From Lentinula raphanica (taxonomy: Eukaryota > Basidiomycota > Agaricomycetes > Agaricales > Omphalotaceae), in assembly GCA_027919835.1 (NCBI GenBank), contig JANVFP010000006.1:434001-498000 (forward strand): 64,000 nt of DNA, in the 5' to 3' direction. Below are positions 1-10,324 of the stretch, in pieces. Every line of letters begins with the position of its first letter. Positions within the stretch are counted from its first letter, which is position 1. The notes below the pieces were generated by a model. It was not told the DNA's origin and ran no database searches. It saw only the letters and a program-made list of their open reading frames with translations. The position numbers and the translations under genes were made by a program.

Positions 1-501
1 AGCTTCGACGTGGAATCCAACATTACATAATGTCTCACTCACGACCATTGTTGCTCACAAATGTTTTCCCTTGCTGCGATACATCTTTGTTGCGTCTCAT
101 CTATCGTTCCAACAAATCAGTAAGTTTCTCCCTCATACTGCATGTAAATAATCTTGAGGATCCTGGTAGGCACCACCGAGTCCCTGAAACCAATCTCTCC
201 CAGCCGAGCTGTATATGCTACTTCACTCTGTCGATGTGGTGTTCTCTACGTTGCGCAAGACTTTCCATCCTCAAGGCAAGACTCACCAACGAGCTGATCA
301 ACTCCCTTCTGCTGATTCAGACCGACAATCGTCATATGCTTGCGTTTGGAGGTACGCCTTTTTGCCGCACTCACGTACATACTTCGCTCATTCATCAGAA
401 ACATCGACTGTTAACTGATAGTGCTCGAATACATTTGTGCTACAGGTGAGCATTTGAGACTTTCAGCAGAGTAGTAACACTCATTGAGCAGTTGGCGACG
501 G
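1..501. other. Left-edge stretch without a supported gene
   Basis: Only short open frames occur here, with no recognisable domain and no supporting splice pattern. The right edge adjoins the stop codon of the minus-strand gene at 502-1900, so part of this is probably its 3' untranslated region. Confidence 0.4.
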
Positions 502-1900
502 TCAGGTATCTGACATCCTACCTCCCGTCCCGTTGTGGTTAGCTGTGACAATATCCCGTCAGGAATGGACCGATATCTACATGGATCTCCGCTCACCTTC
601 AAAACCGCCATGATAGTGAACATGAACATTGTGGATTACTGCACCCTCAAAGAAGATTCCTTCGTATTGTGAACGGTCGCTCACAGTCGAGCTGTACATG
701 TCACCTCCAACAGCGTTGAATTCGGAGTTGCGGACTACCGCATGGGACATAGAGTGCGCCGGAGTGACCGTGTATATGGATGGCGCTGACGATGATGATG
801 ATGCTACGGCTGATGTACTCGCAGGTGCACTGTGCATCGCTGTTCCTGTGCTCTCTCTGGACTGATGGAAACGCTGGTTCACAGTCGAGCTGTACATGTT
901 GCCTCCATTGGCGTTGGATGTGGAGTCGTGGACTACCGAATGGGACGTAGTCTGGGTCGGAGTGATTGTGTATATGGATGTCGTTGATGAAGAAGAAGAA
1001 GAAGGTATGGGTGATGTACTCGCAGGTGCGCTGTGCATCTTTGTTTCTGTGTTCCCTCTGGACTGATGAAAACGCTGGTTCACAGTTGCGCTGTACATGT
1101 TGCCTCCATCGGCGTTGATTGTGGAGTCGTAGACTACTGCATGGGACGGCCTTGACGATGAAGATGATGTTATGGCTGATGTATTCGCAGGTGCGCTGTA
1201 CATCCTTGGTTCTGTGCTTTCTCTGAATTGATGAAGACTTTCGTCCTTGTCGCCTGTAGCTTGGGATTGTCGATCGAATTCAGGCCAGCAAGTCTTGAGT
1301 AGAGTTAATCCTCTCTATGATGTTTGCCGTCGGTGAGCATCGAACAACGCAAGTCATGGATTCTAAGGACGAACCTCTATATTATCTCGGCTGATCTTGA
1401 CCTCCTCGTACATCGTCTTGACTTTCCTCAGGTCATATCCTTTCGTGACAAATGCTACAACTTTACTTCTTCCTTCCAACAAAGCCACCAACTCTTCACA
1501 TCTCGCCTTGGTTCTGCATATAGGGAATCAAAGTGGTCAATCAAGCAGCAAGCAAGCCGGGAGATCTGTATACATACCTCGACAATTCCGACAGTCTGCC
1601 TCCAAGATAAGATAGAAATTCACTTTTCCGAGAGCTAGGTGCCTTGGAGTATTCATATACGACTCTTTCCACAATTTGCACGAACTCTCCTACAAGGAGT
1701 CGGGTCCACCATCCACACTGAAATTCTTGCAGGGGTGCAATCTTCAATGCCATCAGCTTCTCTCGAGGATTCATACAGCCCAAAAACCAATTACGATTCA
1801 CCTTATGCTGGATGTGCACAGCAAATTGTCTCAAATCCTCAATCAACCCTTCGTCATAAATGGCCTGCTGTGTCTGTTGTTGATTGGCCTCTAGTGACAT
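502..1900 (-). CDS. Unrecognised protein with three internal Ser-rich repeats
   Basis: I do not recognise the family. The model has four exons on the minus strand. The first in-frame ATG is at 1900 (MSLEANQQQTQQ); the open frame continues upstream to about 2062 without an ATG, so an upstream exon is possible. The first exon ends at 1578 (donor GTATGT). A short second exon ends near a GTTCGT donor. The third begins after CATCATAG near 1317 and carries the repeats. A GTGAGC donor near 590 then leads to a last exon ending in TGA at 504-502. The N-terminal third looks globular and helical. The C-terminal part has three copies of a 55-67 residue unit (M-Y/H-SAPA-S/N-TS, a Ser run, then GGNMYSxTV-NQRFHQSR). 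The tail has a HNVHVHYHGG motif. Confidence 0.55.
640..1240 (-). repeat. Three in-frame tandem repeats of about 165-200 bp
   Basis: Units start at about 1203, 1038 and 837 on the minus strand. Each encodes an SAPA-S/N-TS start, a 4-7 residue Ser run, a (S/A)HxVV block, a GGNMYS motif and an FHQSRxxT linker. The units differ in length through the Ser run and a short inserted SIYTxTP stretch in units two and three. The whole array stays in frame. Confidence 0.7.
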
Positions 1901-2348
1901 CGCTTTGCTATGAACGCTCGTTGCTGGCTCAAAGGTTGGGTTCGAAGGTGATGCAGGTGTCGAATGATGGGAAGAGCCTACGGCACTGAGCTCAAAGTGT
2001 AGACCTGGAAGTATGCTGAAAAAAGTGCCGAAGCGGCGCCTGACATGGCTGAAGAGATTCAAGAATTTAGCTTCTGAGACTCTCAGTAGCAGAGATGTAT
2101 AGTCTCATGTGTAGATACATATGAGATAGACTTCTACAAAGCTCTACTTACGGTTAACAACTACGAGAGACGAAGTTCAGTTGTACTTACTTACAGTGGC
2201 AGGCATGTACACATGGCAAGCTTAGTAAGCAGGCCCGGAAAGATTACAGGCTGGGAAGGCTGTGTGATGTCACAGGAGGGCGAAAGAAGTCCGCGCAAAA
2301 TGAACAACATCCATCTCTTTCCCAACTATCATCTTCGTCACGGTCTTC
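1901..2348. other. Spacer between divergent genes
   Basis: This is a possible shared promoter zone between the minus-strand repeat protein and the plus-strand membrane protein. An open frame continues leftwards from 2062 into the minus-strand gene and may be an additional 5' exon. No other feature was seen. Confidence 0.35.
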
Positions 2349-4246
2349 ATGACAACTTGTAATGGTGCAAATCCTAGAGCCAATTATTACCCCTGCACCA
2401 AGGCTTCCTGCAACGTTTCGCGAATATTACCTGCGACAAATTGTGAGATTTCATCTGGCTTCCGAACGCGCAAAATTAATCACTAAACCCCAAACTTTAG
2501 GATTCTGATTCGAATGCTATAGGAGCTTCAGCTGGACTGAGCGCAGATGGTGATGCTGGGGCATCGGCTGGGAATTCTCTGACAGATACAGGAGACACAC
2601 CCATCAGTGGACAGGCATCCGCTACTAGTGGAAACGCAGACGGCAGTGGAGATTCAAACCAAACCGATACTTCTTCCTCAAGGTGAGAATTCATATCAAT
2701 GAAACGCATCGTATTCGAATTCAACAAATATACTCGTAACAGTTCCATTTCTAATACTTCGTCAACATCCCCGCCAACGACAACGTCTGCCACTACTACT
2801 AGTACGCCGCCAACCACAACCTCTGATACTTCGGTGACTTCACCGTCGCAGACGTCCAGTTCCATTTCAAGCTCTACAACTTCGACTCAGATTTCAACCA
2901 GCACCAATTCTTCGTCTACCGATTCTACATCATCGCAATCGTCTTCATCTACCACCCCAACATCCGAAAGCAACACATCAACTGCATCGTCATCAACTAT
3001 CACTTCATCCCCCTCGAGCAGCTCGAACACATCCAGTCCTTCCTTGACTTATGTCACCATTGTCACGACTGAGCCAGATGGTAGCGTTAGTACTCTAACC
3101 GTTCCATCTTCATTATCGCCTCAATCGCCCAACTCAAAGTCTACTGCTACCCGCACAGCAACGATAGTAGGATCAACTGTTGGTAGCGTCCTCTTTCTGA
3201 TCCTTCTTGCTATCTTGGTCTCGCTCTTCTGCTGGCGCCGGAGAAAGAACAGGAAACTAGGGTTTATCGAGGCACTGACACGAAGAGTCAAAGAAGGTAG
3301 AGGTGCAGGAGGAGTCGGGTTACTTGACGGAGAGTTTGATGACGACGAAGAATATCGAGATGAAATTGCGGGTGTACATATGCGGGAAAGGAACGTCAGT
3401 GCACATTCTCCACAGCCATCCCTCGGTGCCGGTAGTGTAGTTTCACTATCAGGTTCAACACAAAACCGTCAGAATGCCAACTACCCGTATAACTCTGCAC
3501 CAACACTGTATCGTGCCCGAGCTTCAGATTCGGGTTCGATGTTTCATGAGGAAGGTGTCTGGCCACCACCTAATCACGGAACCCAGTTCGTGGATCCCTT
3601 TGTGCCTGCGCGGGAGCTCAGCAAAGATTCGGAATTGGGTAGCATTGTCGACCAGGTAATGGGACCAAATGACTCCACTCATAGTCTACCAAGTGGTCTT
3701 CCGCCTGGCGCTGCGCCTGCTGTTATTCCTGGCGTCTCCAGTGCTGCAGCTATATCTAGCAACCATGCCAGAGGTACCAGCGGTTCATCTATAGCCTCCA
3801 CCACTCCCAAAAAACCCAGTCCTCTTGCAAAAACAACCTCCAACCCGGAACCACCGCGGCCTAGTATACTCGTTCATACCCAGAACCATTCAAATCCTTC
3901 CCTCGACGCCAATACTACACTGACGACCTCCCCTCTGACGACGATACAACCCAAAAACTGGCTTGAGCGTCAGCCCAAAACCCCCAGTCCGCGAAATGCT
4001 TCTTTGAGCCTACCTCCTCCACTTAATCTGAGCACATCGACTCCGCCATCGGCGTTTGCAAACTCTGCATCGTCGTTGGTGAGTACGTATGGGGTGCAGC
4101 ATGTGGGTTCGCCTCCTACCAGTGCGGCGTCGCAGAAGCAGACGAAACGCGTTTCCTGGGGAGAGCTGCCTACGCCCAGTCGTCCTTCGAGTCGACCTGG
4201 TAGTAGTCAAGGATCGATTGCTGGAGGAATCGGTGAGGCAATGTAG
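2349..4246 (+). CDS. Ser/Thr-rich single-pass membrane protein
   Basis: The protein has a Ser/Thr/Pro-rich, probably heavily O-glycosylated outer region. One strong membrane span follows at about 3165-3230 (SVLFLILLAILVSLFCW) and is flanked by WRRRKNRK, which marks the cytoplasmic side. A long polar cytoplasmic tail rich in Ser and Pro comes last. This layout is that of fungal wall-stress sensor-like proteins, but I see no WSC domain, so no sensor function is claimed. Exon 2 runs from about 2504 (or 2530) to 2675 (donor GTGAGA). Exon 3 starts near 2741 after TCGTAACAG and runs to TAG at 4244-4246. The 5' end is uncertain. An ATG at 2362 splices in phase to the acceptor CTTTAG. An ATG at 2349 gives a Cys-containing N-terminus and needs the acceptor GCTTCAG. 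Neither starts with a clear signal peptide. Confidence 0.7.
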
Positions 4247-4829
4247 AGGACTGCATGTTTCTTTCTTGCTTATCCGTTTCGAGTTGTTGTTTTTGCATGA
4301 TTCTGTTTGATATCCCCAACCCCTCTTTGTTGTTTATATATATCCCAGTCAGAATTCCATAGGACATGACTACCACCTACTACCCTCACAGTTATGATCT
4401 ATTCGCTATAATGTTATTGTTATCCGGCTACTGTCTGGTTATGGACTCTCATAATATTTTCTCTCTTTTGGATCCTTCACTTGGACTGACCATAATTAGA
4501 CTCTTGATACGATGAGAGAGTTCATATTTGTGATACTCGACTGTAAATATTGTTTACGATATGAGGAACGTGGTGTGTTAAGATCATATCCCTCCGGATT
4601 TCAACGGATTGCGAGGTCACCTTGCTTGTCAAGGTCCTTCAATTTTGATAATTATTTTTCCCACACTCTGAAAACAAATAAACGCAAACAACTCACGGCA
4701 GGCAAAACATCATCTGAATGACGAACGTTACTCTTCTTTCTACACTCAATCATCCTTCATCAATTTGCAGTCTTTCCTACCCGGGCGTCCTCGCTTACAT
4801 TGTCATTATCAAACACTGAAATAGATGGC
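4247..4829. other. Intergenic, nothing recognised
   Basis: AT-rich 3' flank of the membrane-protein gene. Short open frames only. It may contain further, unrecognisable remains of the helicase pseudogene that starts at about 4830. Confidence 0.4.
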
Positions 4830-5242
4830 TCAACATTCACATTGGAAATTGAGGCAGAGAAATATCAATGATCACCAGAACTATGGTTTGTCCCTGCACT
4901 CAATAATCTGTGAAGGTATATGCCAGTGTGAGCAGAAATTGCTGTCGCTTTACTGTGTGCACCGCCGGTGGCCCTTTCTTCTATTGCACTGAAATTCTCA
5001 TAGTTTGAGTCTGTGGTTGAATTGGTATAACATTTTCATCTCATCCTTCCAGTTTCATTACACTGCATGTACGATCTAACTTCACCAGAATATAGTACAA
5101 AGGCAAGTACTTCAACTCCACTGCTGCTTGATCCTCGTTGATTGAAGGTTCATCAGTGTGTAGTACTAGACCCACTACAGTCCCTTGTGCACTGTTGGCC
5201 AAGTCAAGATCTGTGTCTGTGTTCTGCACAACCATGACTTAC
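4830..5242 (-). pseudogene. Helitron/PIF1-type helicase remnant, C-terminal part
   Basis: Read on the minus strand from 5242 down, one frame gives VMVVQNTDTDLDLANSAQG, then LKYLPLYYILVKLDRT, then after stops DENVIPIQ, and finally RQQFLLTLAYTFTDY-stop-VQGQTI. These blocks match in order the C-terminal helicase motifs of the Rep/helicase proteins of Helitron transposons (TDLDxANGxxG, YILVKLDRT, LTLAYAxTDYRxQGQTI). At least three in-frame stops break the frame. The upstream part of the same frame continues on the far side of the LTR retrotransposon at 17261-17310, so the retroelement inserted into this gene. No ATP-binding Walker motifs remain in the window. Confidence 0.75.
5238..5242. repeat. 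Target site duplication CTTAC, left copy
   Basis: The five bases before the 5' LTR are repeated directly after the 3' LTR. Five base pairs is the usual duplication length for Ty3/gypsy integrases. Confidence 0.9.
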
Positions 5243-5572
5243 TGCCACGACCGAGTCACTATCCACTTTCCTTCCGACACTTCCGAGCTCCGCGCTCTCA
5301 TCCGAACTCTTCTCTTTCGCCAATACGGACTTGTTACGCAGAGTAGAACTCTGGTCACGGACGCCGACTTCATATATACTCGTTGTACCTGAATCGTAGT
5401 ACTTATAGCTACTTCGAACGTCTTGTACGGGGACTTTCTTCCCCTCTTCGAATCTTTGAATCACACAACTTATTCCTGTCATTCGCGGGTTCTTAAGAGA
5501 TCTGAAGCTAAGTCTTTCGAAACCGATAGTATTCGTGTCACAATACCCTTAGTACGCTAAGCTATCGTAACA
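5243..5572 (+). repeat. 5' long terminal repeat (330 bp)
   Basis: Begins TGCCACGACC and ends ATCGTAACA. It matches 16931-17260 except for a G/A change in the CTTTCGCCAATA segment and A/G near the 3' end. A TATA-like TCATATATACTC at about 5370 is a candidate promoter element of the retrotransposon. Confidence 0.95.
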
Positions 5573-5677
5573 TATTTTTGACACCTCCTAGTTGTGTTTT
5601 CTTGCGCTAGACGGAAACCCTCCAGTCTGATCAACTGAAGATCACCTCTAGCCTTCGAATCGTCTCTTTGAATCGAA

Positions 5678-8600
5678 ATGTCGAGAAGAAATTTGCGTTC
5701 GCGACGAACCCAAAGCGACCCGGCTGTTCCGGGAGTTTTCCATGGAAATGGTGAGTCAGAAGCTCGTTCTGAATCACCATTGACTCCGATTGAGTCCGAG
5801 GGACCATCGAGAGGGCCTTCACCGAAAGGGCAAGGCTATGAATCCGCGCGGTCAGAGCCGGATCCTGCTGAGTCAGTTGGACCAGTAGAAGAGCCTGTTG
5901 AACAGCCTCCACAAGCTGGTGGAGTGTCTGGAGGGCGTGTAGATTCTACAGGGAATGATGCCCCTGAGAATCCGAGGGCTGACGAGTCCTTAGTGTATCC
6001 TAATGACAATGTTGTTCTTAAAAATGAGAACTCCTTGAATTCTGAACAAGAACTCACCGTTCACCTGGCTGAAGCCAACTTGAGTGATGCTCAACGAGAA
6101 AGTATTGAACGACGTCAAAGCTCAGTTAGAATTCTTGATGATGAGGCTGAGAGCCAGGAAGCTGGGCCTTCTTCTGGAAAGGGTAAAGGTGCGGATCCCC
6201 AAAATTGGGGAGCCATGGACTTGGACCGTGATGAAGTAAGCCCTGAAATTCAGAGCCAAATCTTGAATAGCCTTCACGAGGCACACAAAAGGAAGGAACC
6301 TTCCCCGGAACGCCGTGTTCGAATGCACGACATGTTTGAAGAGTTTCAAGCATGGCAGCATCGAGAAATCGAGCGTATTGAAGCAAAGTACCAAGCTCAG
6401 ATCGAAGAGCTTAAGGAAAAGCTTGATAGCGGAAAGAGAGCCATCGATCCTGACCTGGGAACAGAAGGAGGACCAGTCACTGAAGGTGCAGAACCCGTTG
6501 CGAAGCGTACCAGAACTTCGAGTGTGGAGCCTTCAAAGTTTCTTGGTCGTCCTTCAGATTTGATTGCACCCACTAGTCACGTTGGGAGACTGTTCGACCA
6601 GATGAAAGTTGTTACGCAGAAGGAATCCGAGTCTGACGACGATCATGAAGTTGCAGACTTAATGGAGGTTGATCCGACTCCTAAGGCAAAGGGAATGCGA
6701 ATTAAACCTCTGAAGCCAACGGAGATCTACGATGGGACAGCAAGTTTAAGATCTTTCCAGAGAAATATGAGAGAGATCATAGCTTACCTTGAGGATGGCC
6801 AGGTGCCCGAATATCGCCAGGTGGAGGTCGCATCAAGGTTCTTGAAAGGGAAAGCTTATACTTTCTTTGAAAGGACTTGCGGTGACAATGCTGGCGAGTG
6901 GAACCTGAAGCGATTCTATGAGAAGCTTTATGATTTCGCCTTTCCGATTGATTTCCGAACGGAGCAACGACGGAAGCTGGTGAGTCTACAGCAAAAGAAC
7001 CGTCGTGTTCGTGATCATGTTGGGATCTTCAACGATCTTTGCAATACCGCTGGTACTCTTGATGAACGTCACAAGGTGATATTCCTATGGGACAGCCTTG
7101 ATTCAACAATTACAAAGGGACTTCTCAGGATGGGTCACACTCCTGAGACCAGTTCATTGGAAGACCTTATCGATGCTGCTGAAAAAGTTGAGCTCATCGA
7201 AGGCGTTGGGAAATCCTCGCAATCCAAAGGAGACTTTGCAGAGGGTGGTCAAGCGTACCACTCCAAAGACCGTTTTGGAGGGCGCGTTGGTTCACAGAAC
7301 GGTCGTAGTGACCAACCAAAGAGGTTCGATACTTTCAAACCTTCCGCTATTAAGGCCTCTTTGCCGAGGAATGATCGTGGTGGTTCGAGTGGATCCCGAG
7401 ACCAGAGATCTGAAAAAGGGAGTACCTCGTACGCGAAAATGACTCGGGATAAACAGCAGAAGCCGCGACTCTCGGAGACTCAGAAGAATGAGTACCGAGC
7501 CGCTGGTAAGTGTTTCGAATGTGGAGAGACGGGCCACCGTTCTCGAGATTGCCCGAAACGTAACTCGATGAAGCCGGATTCACGAACCAGTGGTCCTCCG
7601 GGGCTGTCAACTCATAATATGGAGTTCGAGTTAGTTGAAATGCCTGACGATACTGAGGATATCTTCGAGTTGTCGGTGAATTCTGTCGATTGGTATCAGG
7701 ACGTTGAGGACACTTACTACTCAGACAGTCAAAACAGTGAATCTGAAGCGGGGTCGGTGTACTCACGTTCCGATAGCTATGATAGCTACCGAGGGCAGGG
7801 TGATTTTGATTGGAATTCGGAAGTTGAGTCTTCTTCCTCCGATGGATCTTCTATGGGTGTGTCTGCGGATGAGGAGTCCTTCGAGGGTGAGCCCATGGAC
7901 GTGGATGAAAAATGTCCTCAGTGCAATGGGTGGGAGTCTGAGTGCTCCTGCTCGGACACTTCCTGCTCCAGTTCAGTGGAGATGGGGAGCCCAGTGGTGA
8001 ATCCAGTCGTCCCGGAGTGGGCTAACTCTGTGGAGTACTTCCTTGAGATCAGAAATCTATACGCAAGTTCTGTAATCAAGCACTTACGGGACTCTGAAGG
8101 TGCTTCCTCGGTGTTTGCTTGGCCCAAGGAGAATCACCGATGGGACGCAGATGCGACCCTTGCCCGGGGTCTCCACAGCGAGATGAATAACACCCACTTT
8201 GGCTTTGAAGATGATCCATTGCAGCGCCGCTTTGGAGATCCACTAGCGGAACATCTCGAGTTTCTTTTACACACCAGTACACCTTTCCCCGGGGAGTCTG
8301 TAAACAATGAGGAACATACAAGCCCTGATCGTTTCGTGGCTTACCGGATTTCGGAAACTGAACATGTCTTGATTGACTCTGCATATGACAGTGCAGACTA
8401 CATATTGCCGTCGGCTTGGCTTGCTAATCCAGACTTTGAACCATTGGTGTGGTTCACAAGGCAACTCCAGGTATGTTACGGACATCCAGGTGACGTTGGG
8501 AGGCTTCCACGTTGCACAATGGGTGATCCTAGAGCACGTCGTGTGGTGCAAATCCTTAGTCAAGGAAATGTCTACCCTGGGGATGACTTACCGGAGTTTC

Positions 8601-10324
8601 ATCCAAGGCGGGAACGGTTCCTTGGGAAAGGAACCCGTTTCAACTGTTTCCTGTCTGGTATGGACGTGGAGGTCTATGTCGTGGAGGATCGCTTGTATGG
8701 CCTTCGTTGGCCGTTGAAAACATCATTGCTGAATGATCCTCGTTTCGACGTGTATCGCTGGACTTGCAAACAGTTGGTTCGTGTCCTCCGTGAATGCCTA
8801 CGTTGGGAAATGTGGGAGACCCGCTCGATGCTTGGAAACCTATTTGACTACACCGCCTATCCTTTGCCGGGGACTGAGCTGGGGGCTGGCTTGGAGTTGA
8901 ATGGGGTCCAGGTTCCTTCGAACCAGTATCCCGGTCTCCAACGAAACGCAGCCAGGGTAAGGGATCCTGGTCAAAAAATTGCACGACCATTGGTTATAGT
9001 CGTTCGAATCAATGGTCATCCGGTAACTGCCTTGCTGGATTCGGGATCTCTGTGCACATTGATGAGTACGACACTCGTTGATCAGTTGAAGTTCAAGGAG
9101 GAACTCCTAGGCACTCCACTTACACTGCAATTGGCTGTTCAAGGCTCGCGTTCGAAGATTAACCGCAAGGTTACTGCGAGGTTTCAATACCAATCCATCG
9201 ACGAGGAACGTGAGTTTGATGTCGCCAATATCAATTACCCTATCATTCTGGGCACCGATTGGATGTTCGAACATTCGGTAACTATTGGATTCAATGAGTC
9301 GCGTGTGGTTGTCGGTAGCAATGCGCGCTTACCTCTGAAGGGTCCTACCATTTCGCAAATCGCTTCTATGGCCGTTAAATTGGAGAATGACGATCTAGAG
9401 GCAGTCAGGACGGAACTGCGGGAGTACGCCAAGCCGTTATGTCGAACGATGGCTGAGACTGACTTACCACCGCTCAGGGAGATTAACCATCACATTCCTT
9501 TGATTGACGAAACTTTGGTTATCCCCTGGCGTCCGTCTCGCTTACCTGAGAAGTTTAAAGACGACTGGGTTGAGAAGCGTGATGCCTACATCAAGAGCGG
9601 TAGGTGGAAAATTACCACCTCTAATAACACCGTACCACTTTTGCTGATTCCTAAGCATGGTGCACAGAAAAATCGTCTCCGCGTCGTGGCGGATCTTCGT
9701 CGTCGGAATGCGAACACCAGGAAACTCGCCTCTCCCTTGCCAGATATTGATGGAATCTTGCGAAGGGCTGCTCGCGCGAAATATCGGTCGACGATGGATG
9801 GAAAAGACGCATATGAACAGATTCGTATTGAACCAAGTGATGTATACAAAACTGCTGTTTCAACTCCTGATGGCAATATGGTTAGCTTGGTGATACAGCA
9901 GGGTGATTGTAATGCGCCGTCGACTTACCAGACTTTAATGAATCATTTGTTCTCGTCGTATCTGGGATGCTTCATGGATGTCTACTTGGATGATATCATT
10001 GTCTATTCTGAGACTCTGGACGACCATGTGAAGCATGTTAAGCTCATCATTGATATTCTGATCAGGGAAAAGCTATACCTTAGCGAATCGAAGTTAAACT
10101 TTCTCGCTTCTGAATTGAGGATCCTTGGTCGCATCGTTGACGATGAGGGTATCCGAATGGATCCGGAGAAGGTTGACGCGATATCGAAGTGGAAGACACC
10201 GACGAATCGTGACTTGCTCCGGGGATTTTTGGGTTCCGTAGGTTACCTGGCTGACGATATCGCGAGTGTGCGTATACCTATGGGTCATTTGAGTACGTTG
10301 ACCGGCGATAAAGTTCACCCGTAG
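5678..10324 (+). CDS. Gag-Pol polyprotein, N-terminal part up to reverse transcriptase (interrupted)
   Basis: Starts at ATG 5678 (MSRRNLRSRRTQ). Order of parts: a charged N-terminal region with a coiled coil at about residues 200-250; a retrotransposon Gag domain at about residues 345-510; a CCHC zinc knuckle CFECGETGHRSRDCP at about residues 612-626. Next is an acidic, Cys-containing region of nearly 500 residues that I cannot assign. An aspartic protease with ALLDSGS follows at about residue 1118. Reverse transcriptase comes last, with DAYEQIRI and the YLDDII catalytic box at about residue 1436. Translation would end at TAG 10322-10324, inside the first bases of the palindromic element (true retroelement sequence ends at 10316). 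RNase H and integrase are therefore cut off from this product. The rest of the frame lies at 13461-16819. Confidence 0.92.
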   Translation: MSRRNLRSRRTQSDPAVPGVFHGNGESEARSESPLTPIESEGPSRGPSPKGQGYESARSEPDPAESVGPVEEPVEQPPQAGGVSGGRVDSTGNDAPENPRADESLVYPNDNVVLKNENSLNSEQELTVHLAEANLSDAQRESIERRQSSVRILDDEAESQEAGPSSGKGKGADPQNWGAMDLDRDEVSPEIQSQILNSLHEAHKRKEPSPERRVRMHDMFEEFQAWQHREIERIEAKYQAQIEELKEKLDSGKRAIDPDLGTEGGPVTEGAEPVAKRTRTSSVEPSKFLGRPSDLIAPTSHVGRLFDQMKVVTQKESESDDDHEVADLMEVDPTPKAKGMRIKPLKPTEIYDGTASLRSFQRNMREIIAYLEDGQVPEYRQVEVASRFLKGKAYTFFERTCGDNAGEWNLKRFYEKLYDFAFPIDFRTEQRRKLVSLQQKNRRVRDHVGIFNDLCNTAGTLDERHKVIFLWDSLDSTITKGLLRMGHTPETSSLEDLIDAAEKVELIEGVGKSSQSKGDFAEGGQAYHSKDRFGGRVGSQNGRSDQPKRFDTFKPSAIKASLPRNDRGGSSGSRDQRSEKGSTSYAKMTRDKQQKPRLSETQKNEYRAAGKCFECGETGHRSRDCPKRNSMKPDSRTSGPPGLSTHNMEFELVEMPDDTEDIFELSVNSVDWYQDVEDTYYSDSQNSESEAGSVYSRSDSYDSYRGQGDFDWNSEVESSSSDGSSMGVSADEESFEGEPMDVDEKCPQCNGWESECSCSDTSCSSSVEMGSPVVNPVVPEWANSVEYFLEIRNLYASSVIKHLRDSEGASSVFAWPKENHRWDADATLARGLHSEMNNTHFGFEDDPLQRRFGDPLAEHLEFLLHTSTPFPGESVNNEEHTSPDRFVAYRISETEHVLIDSAYDSADYILPSAWLANPDFEPLVWFTRQLQVCYGHPGDVGRLPRCTMGDPRARRVVQILSQGNVYPGDDLPEFHPRRERFLGKGTRFNCFLSGMDVEVYVVEDRLYGLRWPLKTSLLNDPRFDVYRWTCKQLVRVLRECLRWEMWETRSMLGNLFDYTAYPLPGTELGAGLELNGVQVPSNQYPGLQRNAARVRDPGQKIARPLVIVVRINGHPVTALLDSGSLCTLMSTTLVDQLKFKEELLGTPLTLQLAVQGSRSKINRKVTARFQYQSIDEEREFDVANINYPIILGTDWMFEHSVTIGFNESRVVVGSNARLPLKGPTISQIASMAVKLENDDLEAVRTELREYAKPLCRTMAETDLPPLREINHHIPLIDETLVIPWRPSRLPEKFKDDWVEKRDAYIKSGRWKITTSNNTVPLLLIPKHGAQKNRLRVVADLRRRNANTRKLASPLPDIDGILRRAARAKYRSTMDGKDAYEQIRIEPSDVYKTAVSTPDGNMVSLVIQQGDCNAPSTYQTLMNHLFSSYLGCFMDVYLDDIIVYSETLDDHVKHVKLIIDILIREKLYLSESKLNFLASELRILGRIVDDEGIRMDPEKVDAISKWKTPTNRDLLRGFLGSVGYLADDIASVRIPMGHLSTLTGDKVHP
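10309..10316. repeat. 8-bp target site duplication TAAAGTTC, left copy
   Basis: Directly precedes the palindromic element and is repeated at 13453-13460. Leaving out the element with one copy makes the pol frame continuous (Asp-Lys-Val-Pro-Phe-Arg). Confidence 0.88.

Noticed and set aside
577..865. Plus-strand frames opposite the repeat protein (for example 629-865)
   Set aside because: Antisense shadows of the Ser/Asp-rich repeat coding on the minus strand, with no splice support.
2497..2865. Minus-strand frame of 122 residues
   Set aside because: Antisense of the Ser/Thr-rich exons of the membrane protein; Val/Glu-rich composition is the usual shadow of Ser/Thr codons.
5204..5482. A minus-strand frame of about 90 residues at the 5' LTR, with a near-identical one at 16862-17170
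   Set aside because: It lies in both LTR copies, begins in flanking DNA, and matches nothing; it is a by-product of the repeat.
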